The notes: generated from the sequence alone by a model not told the origin. Numbered from the stretch's first letter, positions 8,946 through 16,874 are shown. The stretch is DNA of 33,367 bases from Brevibacterium sp. (GCA_030457025.1 JAKDSA010000026.1:1-33367); one strand, 5' to 3'. Translations and numbers: made by a program.

Positions 8946-10577
8946 ATGCGCCGATCGATTCTCTTTGCGGTGGGGGCGCGTGCAATCCGTTCGCTGACGG
9001 TCGCCCGCTCCCACAGAGGACGGTTCCCCGCCCTTGACCAGAACAGCTCATTCCTCGGTCCCGAGCCGCGCGGCAAGGACGCGAGGAAGTGGCACATCCG
9101 AGACAAACGCAAACTCTCGAACCGGCTGCGGGAGTTCTTCGTCTACTCTCCCGCCCTCGGTCGCACTGTCGGCGTGCGCGTACTGCTGCCGGGATTTCCC
9201 CAGGAGGTCAGCCCGGTCATCCACCTCTATCACGGTGGCGGGGACGACTTCCGATCATGGACGGATTTCGGGTCGGCCGAGGAGCTCACGCTCGACTCGC
9301 CCTACCTGGTCGTCATGCCCGATGCCGGAGCTGGAACCTACTCCCGGGTTGCTGTCGGCAGCGAGGTCCGCGACTGGCCGACCTTCCACACCAAAGAGGT
9401 CCCGGAATTTCTCCATAAGAACTTCTCCGTCGACTTCGCACCTGAGAACCAGCTCCTGGCGGGACTGTCCATGGGCGGATACGGGGCGATGAAGTACGCC
9501 GCCTGGCACCCGGACCGCTACAGTTGGGCGGCGGCCTTCTCCTCCCCGCTCGACCCTCTGTCAGCGGTGCCGGCCTTCGACGTCATCGCAATGCGCGAAG
9601 GTGCAAAGTCGATGACGCTGTTCGGTGATCCCGCCACCGACCGCAGCGAATGGATCGCCAACTCCCCCTATGGCCTCGCTGAGAACCTGCGCGGCGTCAA
9701 CCTGTGGCTCAGCGCTGGCTCCGGCAGTCTCGATGAGTCCAAGGACCGCGATCTCCTGGAAACGATGGTCAACCAGCAGGGTGAGCGCTTCTCCGCGCGG
9801 CTGAATGCACTGGACATCCGACACTCGTGGTTCCCCCGCACCACGGGCCTGCACAACTGGACCAGCTGGGAACGAGAGCTGGGCGCCTGGCTGAAGACCC
9901 TGCGACGCGACCGCGACTACGCCAGCTCCGATCACCACAGCCTCGAGCGCCGAGGTGGAGGCCTCGACAGCCGCCGAGGTGACAGTGTTGATCCCCGCCG
10001 AGGTGGCCCCCGCGTCGCGGACGGTGGTGAGTTCTCGTATCTGACCGGTCATGCTCTCTTCGCCATCCACGGATGGCGAGTCGAGATCTCGAGGCGGCGA
10101 GCTCAGATCGTGCGATTCGGCTCCGTCAGCGCAGCCGGCTTCTCCCTGACCGGCACCGGGAGCTTCCGGGTGCGCACACCGGGGCTGTACGAACCCGGTC
10201 GCCGCTACGACATCTCCGTCGTCGGCCCCACCGGAACGAACGATTATCCGCAGCGAGCCGACAAGAAGGGGCGTCTGACGTTGACCGGGCGACTGGCCGC
10301 GGCCATGCACGACCCGATCATCCCAGGCAAGCGCACGCAGCACTTCACGACGGCGGGCCAGTCCGAGGTCATGAGGGTGCACATAGCGTCCGCGCCGGAT
10401 GACTCGTCCGCGCGGGATGGCTCGTTCGTGCAGGCGCGAGCGACCCAGACGGACGAAGAAGCAGAGGAGACAACAGATGTGTCGGATTCGGCGCATGTCG
10501 ATGCCGATTCTCATACGGACACTGTTTATGGTGATAACGGTCGCGACATTGCGGCTGCCTTCCCACCCTCTGATTGA
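8946..10577 (+). CDS. Esterase-family alpha/beta hydrolase with a C-terminal accessory domain
   Basis: The 543-residue protein has an alpha/beta-hydrolase domain of the esterase D / antigen 85 superfamily at about 60-325. The oxyanion segment HLYHGGGDD is near 93-101. The nucleophile elbow GLSMGGYGAM gives Ser175, and GLHNWTSW supplies the likely catalytic His303. An acidic residue in SLDESKDRD (about 261-269) may complete the triad. A basic repeat linker (335-358) leads to a beta-rich region (about 365-480) of unknown family, then an acidic, likely disordered tail. The N-terminus is basic and mildly hydrophobic but not a clear signal peptide, so the location is unsure. Typical family members end near 300-330 residues, so the C-terminal 200 residues are unusual. 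The substrate is unknown. Confidence 0.8.
   Translation: MRRSILFAVGARAIRSLTVARSHRGRFPALDQNSSFLGPEPRGKDARKWHIRDKRKLSNRLREFFVYSPALGRTVGVRVLLPGFPQEVSPVIHLYHGGGDDFRSWTDFGSAEELTLDSPYLVVMPDAGAGTYSRVAVGSEVRDWPTFHTKEVPEFLHKNFSVDFAPENQLLAGLSMGGYGAMKYAAWHPDRYSWAAAFSSPLDPLSAVPAFDVIAMREGAKSMTLFGDPATDRSEWIANSPYGLAENLRGVNLWLSAGSGSLDESKDRDLLETMVNQQGERFSARLNALDIRHSWFPRTTGLHNWTSWERELGAWLKTLRRDRDYASSDHHSLERRGGGLDSRRGDSVDPRRGGPRVADGGEFSYLTGHALFAIHGWRVEISRRRAQIVRFGSVSAAGFSLTGTGSFRVRTPGLYEPGRRYDISVVGPTGTNDYPQRADKKGRLTLTGRLAAAMHDPIIPGKRTQHFTTAGQSEVMRVHIASAPDDSSARDGSFVQARATQTDEEAEETTDVSDSAHVDADSHTDTVYGDNGRDIAAAFPPSD
9948..10019 (+). repeat. Three 24-base in-frame repeats in the esterase linker
   Basis: The core GCCGAGGTG recurs at 9949, 9973 and 9997, exactly 24 bases apart. 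It encodes three eight-residue units, RRGGGLDS, RRGDSVDP and RRGGPRVA, at residues 335-358. They form a basic, flexible linker between the hydrolase and the C-terminal domain and could vary in copy number. Confidence 0.7.
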
Positions 10578-10600
10578 CCGTTGACTTCGAGAGGTCTCCC

Positions 10601-11314
10601 ATGAAACGCGTACTTCCAGCCATCGTTCTCATCGCCGGACTGGCCATGACAGGCTGTTCGGGAGCTGACTCCCAGAACGGTCAGGGCGAGGAAGCGGGCA
10701 ATGCCTCACAGCCTGCAGCAGAAGAGACTCCCCAGCTGCATCCGCTTGATAAGGATCAGCTCAAACAGATCATCGAATCCACCGATGTCGGCGGCCAGTC
10801 GTTCAAATCCGTCGATATGGGCGACGATGCCGGCAGCGAGGCAATCAAGGCCCTCGAGAGCGCCGAGTACGAACCTGCCGAGTGCAAGGAACTCTCGATG
10901 ACCGCTCTCAACGCCACCACGGCACACAACGGGACCACGCTCGCCGGGACGTCGGCGGACAAATCTGTGAGCGTCGCACTCATGAGCCTGGCCGATGAGA
11001 ATGCCGCCGGTTCACAGATGAAGAACCCGACCAAGGTCGCCGACAAGTGCAGCGAGGTGACCATCAAGTCGCAGGGCATCGAGATGACGATGGCCTACAC
11101 GACCTTCGATGCCACCGTCGCCGGTGCCGACGAAACCGTGGGCCTTCGTGCGAAGATCGACGCCGGTGGGCAGACGGTCCTCAACACCGACACCGTCACC
11201 AGCCGCGTCGGCAACAACATCGTCACCGCTGCGAACATCACCGACATCGGCGATGAGCAGACAGTGTCCAAAACCACCGAGGCATTCGTCGACGCACTCA
11301 AGAACGCCGGCTGA
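10601..11314 (+). CDS. Hypothetical secreted lipoprotein
   Basis: The 237-residue protein has a clean lipoprotein signal: MKR, a hydrophobic stretch, and the lipobox AMTGC with Cys19. A Ser/Glu/Gln-rich spacer follows, then a soluble domain with two further cysteines (in AECKEL and DKCSEV) that might form a disulfide. It ends with a threonine- and valine-rich beta-type region. I do not recognise the family; its general look is like the sensor-type lipoproteins of Actinobacteria, but this is weak. The ATG at 10601 is preceded by GAGAGG at 6-base spacing, which rules out the earlier TTG at 10574. It lies 23 bases after the esterase gene, so co-transcription is likely. Its 3' end overlaps convergent menC by 17 bases. 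Confidence 0.75.
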   Translation: MKRVLPAIVLIAGLAMTGCSGADSQNGQGEEAGNASQPAAEETPQLHPLDKDQLKQIIESTDVGGQSFKSVDMGDDAGSEAIKALESAEYEPAECKELSMTALNATTAHNGTTLAGTSADKSVSVALMSLADENAAGSQMKNPTKVADKCSEVTIKSQGIEMTMAYTTFDATVAGADETVGLRAKIDAGGQTVLNTDTVTSRVGNNIVTAANITDIGDEQTVSKTTEAFVDALKNAG

Positions 11315-12395
11315 GCAGCCTCGGCCGCAGAGCGCTCCAGCACTCCTGCAGCCGCGTCGACCACCAGTCGAATCGTCCCGGATCCACCGCCAGCATCTTC
11401 AGGCGCTGGGGGTCCGGGACGATTCGCGTGACCGGGACCTGCCCGTCGACAGGGCTCAGGCTCAGATCCGCGCCTACGACATCCTCGGCGAACAGTCGTG
11501 CCGTGCCGAGACCGCACGCCGGCTTCTCGCCGAGGATCTCCAGACTTCGCTGTGTGCGCGGCAGCGTGGCAGCCAGCTGGGCACCGGCGACCAGCCCGAC
11601 TGAGGACTCCAGCGCCGAGGACACCACGGCCGGCAGACCGCAGGCTTCGAGGATCGACCGTGCGGCAGCGATCCCGCCCAGGGGCTGGACTTTGACGACG
11701 ACCACCTCGGCGGCGCCCAATTCCGCCACGCGGAGGGGATCCTCGGCCTTTCGAATCGACTCATCCGCGGCCAGGACGACTGGCAGCCCCCGGTCCGAGA
11801 GCTGTTCGCGCAGCCGAGCCATGTCCTCGACTGATGTGACGGGCTGCTCGAAGTACTGCAGGTCGAAGGACGCAAATTCGGCGCAGGCGGTCAGCGCTTC
11901 GGGCAGCGTATACCCGGCATTCGCATCGAGGCGCAGTGTCGTTGTGGGAAACAGGCGCCGGAATTCTCGCAGCCGCTCCAGATCCTCAGACAGGGAAGCG
12001 ATCCCGTGTTCGGCCACCTTCGCCTTAACCGTGCCGACGGGCCCGAAGCGGGCAAGGATCGATCCGACCTCAGATGCCGCGCACGCAGGCAGGGTCGCGT
12101 TGACCGCGACAGACTGACCGCCGACCAGTCCGACCGGACCGCCGGCCGCAGATCCCGTCTCACCGGCCCCCCGAAGCAACCCTGCGAACTCAAGCGCGGC
12201 CTGCAGCCACCGTGAGGATTCGGCTGCGTCGTATTCCGTGAACGGGGAGAACTCGGCCCACCCATCGGGTCCTTCGAAGAGCATCACCTCCCGCTCGGTG
12301 ATCGACCGAAACCGCGTGACCATGGGGAGAGCGAGAACGTGGAAACTCGGCACGAGCTCGGAGATCGACTCGGGAACCTGCTCCGTATCAGCCAT
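11298..12395 (-). CDS. menC: o-Succinylbenzoate synthase
   Basis: MenC dehydrates SHCHC to o-succinylbenzoate. The 365-residue protein shows the enolase-superfamily barrel: catalytic lysines in KAKVAEHG (Lys124/126), metal ligands Asp157 (LRLDANAGY), Glu183 (YFEQPV) and Asp211 (AADESI), and the second lysine Lys235 in VVVKVQPLGG. The length is somewhat longer than many actinobacterial MenC proteins (about 320), owing to the N-terminus and an Ala/Gly-rich insert near residue 80. It diverges from menB over 43 bases and overlaps the convergent lipoprotein gene at its 3' end. The ATG at 12395 has no ribosome site; a TAGGGT hexamer ends six bases before it, which suggests a leaderless mRNA. Confidence 0.92.
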   Translation of the reverse strand: MADTEQVPESISELVPSFHVLALPMVTRFRSITEREVMLFEGPDGWAEFSPFTEYDAAESSRWLQAALEFAGLLRGAGETGSAAGGPVGLVGGQSVAVNATLPACAASEVGSILARFGPVGTVKAKVAEHGIASLSEDLERLREFRRLFPTTTLRLDANAGYTLPEALTACAEFASFDLQYFEQPVTSVEDMARLREQLSDRGLPVVLAADESIRKAEDPLRVAELGAAEVVVVKVQPLGGIAAARSILEACGLPAVVSSALESSVGLVAGAQLAATLPRTQRSLEILGEKPACGLGTARLFAEDVVGADLSLSPVDGQVPVTRIVPDPQRLKMLAVDPGRFDWWSTRLQECWSALRPRLLSRRS

Positions 12396-12401
12396 GGAGC
12401 C

Positions 12402-12431
12402 ACCCTATCGGTCGGTGTCAGGCGATAGGCT
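12402..12431. promoter_or_regulatory. Back-to-back menC/menB promoter inside an inverted repeat
   Basis: The 43-base space between menC and menB contains CCTATCG (12404-12410) and its exact complement CGATAGG (12423-12429), 12 bases apart. Each arm overlaps a -10 hexamer: TAGGCT (12426-12431) points to menB and ends 7 bases before its ATG. TAGGGT on the other strand (12402-12407) points to menC and ends 6 bases before its ATG. A dimeric regulator here would control both genes. Function is inferred. Confidence 0.5.
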
Positions 12432-12438
12432 TAGAGCC

Positions 12439-13356
12439 ATGACGGTTTCTGAAATCTTTGACCCCACCCAGTGGCGTGAAGTCTCCGGATTTGACTTCAC
12501 CGACATCACCTATCACCGCGCGGTCAAGCCCGACGGCACCGACTTGGGATGTGTGCGCATCGCCTTCGACCGTCCCGACATCCGCAACGCCTTCCGCCCA
12601 CACACCGTCGACGAGCTCTACCGCGCCCTCGACCACGCCCGCCAGACATCGGACGTCGGCGCGGTCCTGCTCACGGGCAACGGCCCCAGCTCACGCGACG
12701 GCGGCTGGGCCTTCTGCTCCGGCGGTGACCAGCGCATCCGCGGCCGTTCCGGCTACCAGTACGCCTCCGGCGAGACCCGCGAATCTGTGGACCCGGCCCG
12801 CGCCGGTCGTCTCCACATCCTTGAGGTCCAACGACTCATCCGCACCATGCCCAAGGTCGTCATCGCCGTCGTCCCCGGCTGGGCGGCCGGGGGTGGGCAC
12901 AGCCTCCACGTCGTCTGCGACATCACCATCGCCTCACGCCAGCATGCGAAGTTCAAGCAGACCGACGCCGATGTCGGCTCCTACGACGCCGGTTACGGTT
13001 CCGCCTACCTGGCGAAGATGGTCGGGCAGAAGAAGGCTCGAGAGATCTTCTTCCTCGGCCGCACCTACTCGGCCCAAGACATGGCTGATATGGGCGCTGT
13101 CAATGAGGTCGTCGACCATGACGACCTCGAGACCGCGGCGATGACCATGGCGAAGGAGATCCTCGGCAAGTCCCCCAATGCCCAGCGGATGCTGAAGTTC
13201 GCCTTCAACCTCGTTGATGACGGCCTCATGGGTCAGCAGGTCTTCGCAGGCGAGGCCACTCGTCTGGGCTATATGACCGACGAGGCCGTCGAGGGTCGTG
13301 ATTCCTTCCTGGAGAAACGCGCCCCCGATTGGTCCCCCTATCCCTGGTACTACTGA
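12439..13356 (+). CDS. menB: 1,4-Dihydroxy-2-naphthoyl-CoA synthase
   Basis: MenB is a crotonase-fold enzyme that closes the second ring on OSB-CoA. The 305-residue protein carries GWAFCSGGDQRIRG, the oxyanion segment PGWAAGGGHSLHVVCD, and the catalytic block FKQTDADVGSYDAGYGS. By alignment with the mycobacterial enzyme (Asp185, Ser190, Asp192) the equivalents are Asp176, Ser181 and Asp183, so this is the type with its own carboxylate rather than the bicarbonate-dependent type. The C-terminus RDSFLEKRAPDWSPYPWYY is classical. The ATG at 12439 fits the family N-terminus; upstream in-frame codons lie inside menC and its promoter. menE follows after 13 bases. Confidence 0.95.
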   Translation: MTVSEIFDPTQWREVSGFDFTDITYHRAVKPDGTDLGCVRIAFDRPDIRNAFRPHTVDELYRALDHARQTSDVGAVLLTGNGPSSRDGGWAFCSGGDQRIRGRSGYQYASGETRESVDPARAGRLHILEVQRLIRTMPKVVIAVVPGWAAGGGHSLHVVCDITIASRQHAKFKQTDADVGSYDAGYGSAYLAKMVGQKKAREIFFLGRTYSAQDMADMGAVNEVVDHDDLETAAMTMAKEILGKSPNAQRMLKFAFNLVDDGLMGQQVFAGEATRLGYMTDEAVEGRDSFLEKRAPDWSPYPWYY

Positions 13357-13369
13357 GCGCTTCCACTCC

Positions 13370-14584
13370 ATGAACGCACAGCCCGTTGAGGACCTTCCCG
13401 GTACGATCGATCGCGCCCTGGGCGGCCAGTCGATCCTCATTCTGCCCCGCACCCGTGATGCCCCCATCACCGAGGTTGCCCCGAGCATGTTCGCAGGCTC
13501 CGGCCGTGCGCCGGCGCTGGTCCTCTTCACCTCGGGTTCGACGGGCACGGCCAAGGCCGTCGCACTGTCTGCCGAGGCTCTGGCCACCTCGGCGCGGGCC
13601 ACAGAACGACTCCTCGCCGGCCCGGGCGAGTGGCATCTGAGCCTGCCCATCAATCACATTGCGGGGTTCCAAGTGGAGTTGCGCGCTCGGCTCGCGGGAC
13701 GGGAACCGGTCCGGACCACCTCGGCGACATTCACCGCCGATGCCTTCGCCGACGAGGCCGGCGAACTCTTCGCACGATCCGGCGGCCGGCCGAGCTACAC
13801 CTCGCTGGTGCCTACCCAGATGCACCGGATCCTCGCCGATGAACGAGCCACACAGGCAGCGGCGAAGTTCGACGCGATCCTCCTCGGCGGATCCGCGATC
13901 TCACCGGCGCTGCTCGAGCAGGCAGCTGCACGCGGCCTTAGCATCGTCCGCACCTACGGGATGAGCGAAACCGCAGGTGGATGTGTGTACAACGGGGTGC
14001 CCTTCGATGGCGTCGAGATCACGATCACGAACTCCTCAACGATCGACCTGCGCGGTCGGGTCGTGGCCGATTCCTATGTCGAGATCACCCCTGAGGGTCA
14101 CATCGCTCCCGTCGACGACCAGGCGCTGACCACCGACGATGACGGGGCGAGGTCCATGCACACGAGCGATCTGGGTCGGCTCGACGATGGAGTGCTCACG
14201 GTGCTGGGTCGGGCCGACGACATCATCGTCTCCGGCGGCACCAATGTCTCGCCCCATGCCCTCGAGACCGGTCTGCTGCCCATCTGGCAGCACCACGGGA
14301 TCGCCGAGGTGCTCGTGACCTGGGTGCCTGATGATGAGTGGGGCAAGCTGCTCGTCGCCCTCGTCCGGCTCGATGACTCGGTGTCCAGCGCCGTGTCCGA
14401 GACGATGAACTCACCACGCGATTTCGCACGCTGTCTGGGCGGCCTCGACCACGGGATGCACGGGCAGCTTCTGCCCAGGCTGGCCTTTCCCGTCAGGCAG
14501 ATCCCCAACCGTTCGATCGGCAAACCCGATCGACAGGCTGCGGCCCGGCTTGCGGCCGAGATGGCTGAGACAGATAACAGCTGA
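13370..14584 (+). CDS. menE: o-Succinylbenzoate-CoA ligase
   Basis: MenE activates o-succinylbenzoate with ATP and CoA. The 404-residue protein is a short member of the ANL (acyl-AMP ligase) family. The phosphate loop FTSGSTGTAKAV, LPINHIAGFQV, the adenine-site TYGMSETAGG, DLGRLDDGVLTVLGRADDII, SGGTNVSPHALE and the late lysine in NRSIGKPDR are present. The compact N-terminus, lacking about 100 residues of longer ANL enzymes, is usual in actinobacterial MenE. The ATG at 13370 is 13 bases after menB; an in-frame ATG at 13298 would lie within menB and adds a non-family N-terminus, so it was rejected. The ribosome site is weak, so coupling to menB is likely. Confidence 0.92.
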   Translation: MNAQPVEDLPGTIDRALGGQSILILPRTRDAPITEVAPSMFAGSGRAPALVLFTSGSTGTAKAVALSAEALATSARATERLLAGPGEWHLSLPINHIAGFQVELRARLAGREPVRTTSATFTADAFADEAGELFARSGGRPSYTSLVPTQMHRILADERATQAAAKFDAILLGGSAISPALLEQAAARGLSIVRTYGMSETAGGCVYNGVPFDGVEITITNSSTIDLRGRVVADSYVEITPEGHIAPVDDQALTTDDDGARSMHTSDLGRLDDGVLTVLGRADDIIVSGGTNVSPHALETGLLPIWQHHGIAEVLVTWVPDDEWGKLLVALVRLDDSVSSAVSETMNSPRDFARCLGGLDHGMHGQLLPRLAFPVRQIPNRSIGKPDRQAAARLAAEMAETDNS

Positions 14585-14622
14585 GGCCCAGCACCCGAAT
14601 ACCCTATTAAGTGAACTGTCGG

Positions 14623-14628
14623 TAATAT
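14623..14628 (+). promoter_or_regulatory. Candidate -10 box before menA
   Basis: TAATAT lies 39 bases before the menA start in the 83-base menE-menA space and would leave room for the AGGAAGG ribosome site. The -35 is poor, so this may only be an AT-rich spacer. Confidence 0.25.
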
Positions 14629-14667
14629 GAGACGGTTCCAATTCTCATGAGGAAGGTATCCCGCCCA

Positions 14668-15600
14668 ATGGCAACTGCTGCGCAGTGGATCTCCGGAGCC
14701 CGATTACGAACATTGCCGCTGGCTGTGGCCCCTGTTCTCATCGGCACCGGCGCCGCAATCGGCTCTGTCGGCGGCTTCACCTCGTTCATCATCGGGGACT
14801 ACACGCGCAACGGCCACGACTATTCGCTGCTGCAGATCTTCCTCCGCGCCGTGCTGGCCCTCATCGTCTCGCTCTGCCTGCAGGTCGGGTCGAACTTCTC
14901 CAATGACTACTCGGACGGCGTCCGCGGCACAGACGATGTCCGCGTCGGTCCCGTCCGGCTCACGGCCACGGGCCTGGCTGAGCCGAGCGCGGTCAAACGG
15001 GCGGCGTTCCTGTTCTTCGGCATCGCCGGGGTCACCGGAATCGTCCTCGTACTCATCGCACAGGCGGAGTGGTTCCTCATCGTCGGCGCCGCCGCTGTGG
15101 CCGCCGCCTGGTTCTATACGGGCGGCAAGAAGCCCTACGGGTACATGGGTCTGGGTGAAGTCTTCGTCTTCGTCTTCTTCGGTCTGGTAGCCACGCTGGG
15201 CACGATGTGGATGCAGGTCGGCGGACTCAGCCTCAGCGGCTGGGCCGGTGCTGTGGCCATCGGTTCACTCGCCTCGGCGGTGCTCATGGTCAACAATCTG
15301 CGCGACATCCCGACAGACGTCGATGCGGGCAAGATCACTCTGGCCGTCCGCCTCGGCGACAATCGGGCCCGGATCGTGTATGCGAGCCTCGTTCTCGTGC
15401 CCTTCGCGCTGCTGGTTCTGGCGATCCTCGATGGGCATCCCGCCGTGGCACTGGCCATCCTCGCGTTGGTCCCCGCGCTCAGTCCTCTGAAGACGGTGCT
15501 CCGCGGGACCACAGGTCCCGGGCTCATTCCGCCGATCAAGTCCACGGGACTCACTGCTCTGGCCTTCGCCGCCCTGATGGGGCTGGGCCTGTCCCTGTAG
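14668..15600 (+). CDS. menA: 1,4-Dihydroxy-2-naphthoate polyprenyltransferase
   Basis: MenA is a UbiA-superfamily membrane enzyme that attaches the polyprenyl tail to DHNA with loss of CO2. The 310-residue protein has about eight to nine hydrophobic helices. The first aspartate motif, NDYSDGVRGTDD (79-90), is followed by the MenA signature VRVGPVRLTATG, and the second motif is DIPTDVDAGKITLAVRLG. I chose the ATG at 14668, which gives the family N-terminus MATAAQWISGARLRTLPLAV and follows AGGAAGG at 11 bases. The ATG at 14647 would add seven residues and overlap that site. It ends the menB-menE-menA run and faces the convergent DUF4229 gene six bases away. Confidence 0.93.
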   Translation: MATAAQWISGARLRTLPLAVAPVLIGTGAAIGSVGGFTSFIIGDYTRNGHDYSLLQIFLRAVLALIVSLCLQVGSNFSNDYSDGVRGTDDVRVGPVRLTATGLAEPSAVKRAAFLFFGIAGVTGIVLVLIAQAEWFLIVGAAAVAAAWFYTGGKKPYGYMGLGEVFVFVFFGLVATLGTMWMQVGGLSLSGWAGAVAIGSLASAVLMVNNLRDIPTDVDAGKITLAVRLGDNRARIVYASLVLVPFALLVLAILDGHPAVALAILALVPALSPLKTVLRGTTGPGLIPPIKSTGLTALAFAALMGLGLSL

Positions 15601-15606
15601 CCTGGC

Positions 15607-15882
15607 TCAGTTCTCGTCGCCGACGATGCGGTCTTCCGTGTCCTCGTCGACGCTTTTCCGCTTGGTGTTCGCGGCCCGCTTGGCCACGCTGTTCTCGATA
15701 TCGTTGGCCACCTTGGCGCGCATGCCGCCCAGGAAGATGTAGCTGAGGACGGCTCCGATGATGATTGCGGCCATGGCCATGACGAGGTTGAGTCCGAGGA
15801 ACGGCTGCAGAATCAGTCCAACGCCGACGATGATGCCCAGACGGGCCAAGGTATAAATCCAGAAGTTGCGCATTGCACCCAT
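15607..15882 (-). CDS. DUF4229 family small membrane protein
   Basis: The 91-residue protein has two predicted membrane helices (about 9-26 and 31-51) with the family look IYTLARLGII then AVLSYIFLGGMRAKVA. A charged tail rich in Lys, Glu and Asp follows, probably in the cytoplasm. DUF4229 proteins are common in Actinobacteria next to menA and have no known function; a link to quinone or membrane biology is guilt by association. An ATG three codons later (MRNFW) is an alternative start. It is convergent with menA and divergent from the PLDc_N gene. Confidence 0.8.
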   Translation of the reverse strand: MGAMRNFWIYTLARLGIIVGVGLILQPFLGLNLVMAMAAIIIGAVLSYIFLGGMRAKVANDIENSVAKRAANTKRKSVDEDTEDRIVGDEN

Positions 15883-15933
15883 TTTAGTCCGTCCGAATCA
15901 GAGATTCATCACCGCTCGTCTGGGCCGGTGTTC

Positions 15934-15951
15934 AGGATAGTGGACTATCCT
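15934..15951. promoter_or_regulatory. 18-bp perfect palindrome overlapping a leaderless -10 box
   Basis: AGGATAGT and ACTATCCT form perfect arms around a GG centre. The right arm contains TATCCT (15946-15951), ending six bases before the ATG at 15958, the spacing expected for a leaderless mRNA. By symmetry the left arm gives TATCCT on the other strand, pointing to the DUF4229 gene 52 bases away. It may be an operator for both genes. Confidence 0.5.
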
Positions 15952-15957
15952 TGGCGT

Positions 15958-16395
15958 ATGGCTCGATATCTCATTGCCGCGATCGTCCTTGCGATAGCGG
16001 TCACACTGTACGGACTCTTCGATTGCCTTCTGCGCGATCGTGGTCTGATCCGAGTCCTGCCCAAACCCGTCTGGGCGATCATCATCCTGTTCATCCCCGT
16101 GATCGGCTTCGTCCTGTGGTACCTTTTCGGCCGAGGTACTGAAGACAAGCCCTCCGCAGCTCCTCGCCGTCGGGGCCCCAGCGCCCCCGACGATGACGAC
16201 GACTACCTGCGGCAGGTTGATCGCGACGTCAAGTTCGGTAAGCACGATCCCGAGGCACAGAAGCCCGAGGACAAGGCTCCCGAAGCTGATGACACCGACG
16301 ACGCCGACTCCAGCGACTCCGACACTCATTCCGCCGAAACTGACGACCGTGGTTCGAATGGCTCCACCGGCGATGGTCACGGCCACTCGAACTGA
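15958..16395 (+). CDS. PLDc_N-domain membrane protein with acidic tail
   Basis: The 145-residue protein has two membrane helices (about 3-20 and 38-57). The second carries the phospholipase-D-nuclease N-terminal signature WAIIILFIPVIGFVLWYLFG. No catalytic PLD domain follows; instead the last 85 residues are Asp/Glu/Ser-rich and likely disordered, ending in a His/Gly-rich stretch. Stand-alone PLDc_N proteins are frequent in Actinobacteria and their role is not known. The ATG at 15958 is right for the family, since the earlier GTG at 15928 would lie upstream of the proposed -10. Its 3' end overlaps the remains of a minus-strand gene by 19 bases. Confidence 0.8.
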   Translation: MARYLIAAIVLAIAVTLYGLFDCLLRDRGLIRVLPKPVWAIIILFIPVIGFVLWYLFGRGTEDKPSAAPRRRGPSAPDDDDDYLRQVDRDVKFGKHDPEAQKPEDKAPEADDTDDADSSDSDTHSAETDDRGSNGSTGDGHGHSN

Positions 16396-16726
16396 GCGGT
16401 CAGTTGCACTGAGCTGGTCTCGGGAGCTGAGCTGGTCTTCAGGTCAACAGGTTCCCCAGCGGACGACACGCTGAATTCTCTGAGCGCTTGGTCCGAAAAG
16501 CATGCGGCGCGCAGATCCGTGCGCACTGCATAGGTCCACACGGTGCCGAGGCCTTCGCACGCTGCAGAGGACCAGCACGTTGCAGGCAGTGTAGGAACCC
16601 GGTGTTCCCGCATTCGGCAGCCACGGCAGCTACGGAATCCGCCGACGATCCTATCTGCTGCACGGTCTCTACGTCAGCGTATGCCTCGGAGTCTGGTGTG
16701 GTCAGTCTCGGCTCGGCCGTCGACCA
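16377..16726 (-). pseudogene. Broken gene for a small Cys-containing protein
   Basis: The 479 bases between the PLDc_N gene and ccsB hold no intact gene, but the minus strand reads like two frames of one protein. The upstream frame (about 16580-16726) gives a Thr/Ser/Ala-rich stretch with DSEAYADVETVQQIG and SVAAVAAECGNTGFLHC. The downstream frame (16377 to about 16600) gives EGLGTVWTYAVRTDLRAAC and a strand-rich end, SSVQLTAQFEWP, then TGA. A TGA at 16727-16729 blocks the upstream frame, so a frameshift and a stop separate the parts. It could be a decayed secreted or lipoprotein gene; the family is not recognised. The downstream frame alone, 78 codons from an ATG at 16613, is a less likely real gene. 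Confidence 0.35.
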
Positions 16727-16874
16727 TCAGTCTGAGAACGACTCAGTTATGCCAATGGCGCCAGCGAGCCAAGCAGAGCCAGCGGCCGTGCAGTGCCAGC
16801 CACCGTGCAGCGCCGCCCAGCTGTCCAGCCGCCCGGCAGTGCCCGGGCCCGCCGGGGATAGGTCCGCCTGCCGA

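Noticed and set aside
9561..10514. A 317-codon minus-strand open frame
   Set aside because: It is antisense to the esterase gene, whose catalytic motifs and start signal are clear.
12238..12438. Upstream extension of menB
   Set aside because: It would be antisense to menC and cross the proposed promoter; the family N-terminus starts at 12439.
13298..13369. Earlier in-frame start for menE
   Set aside because: It lies inside menB, adds a Pro-rich N-terminus foreign to the family and has no ribosome site.
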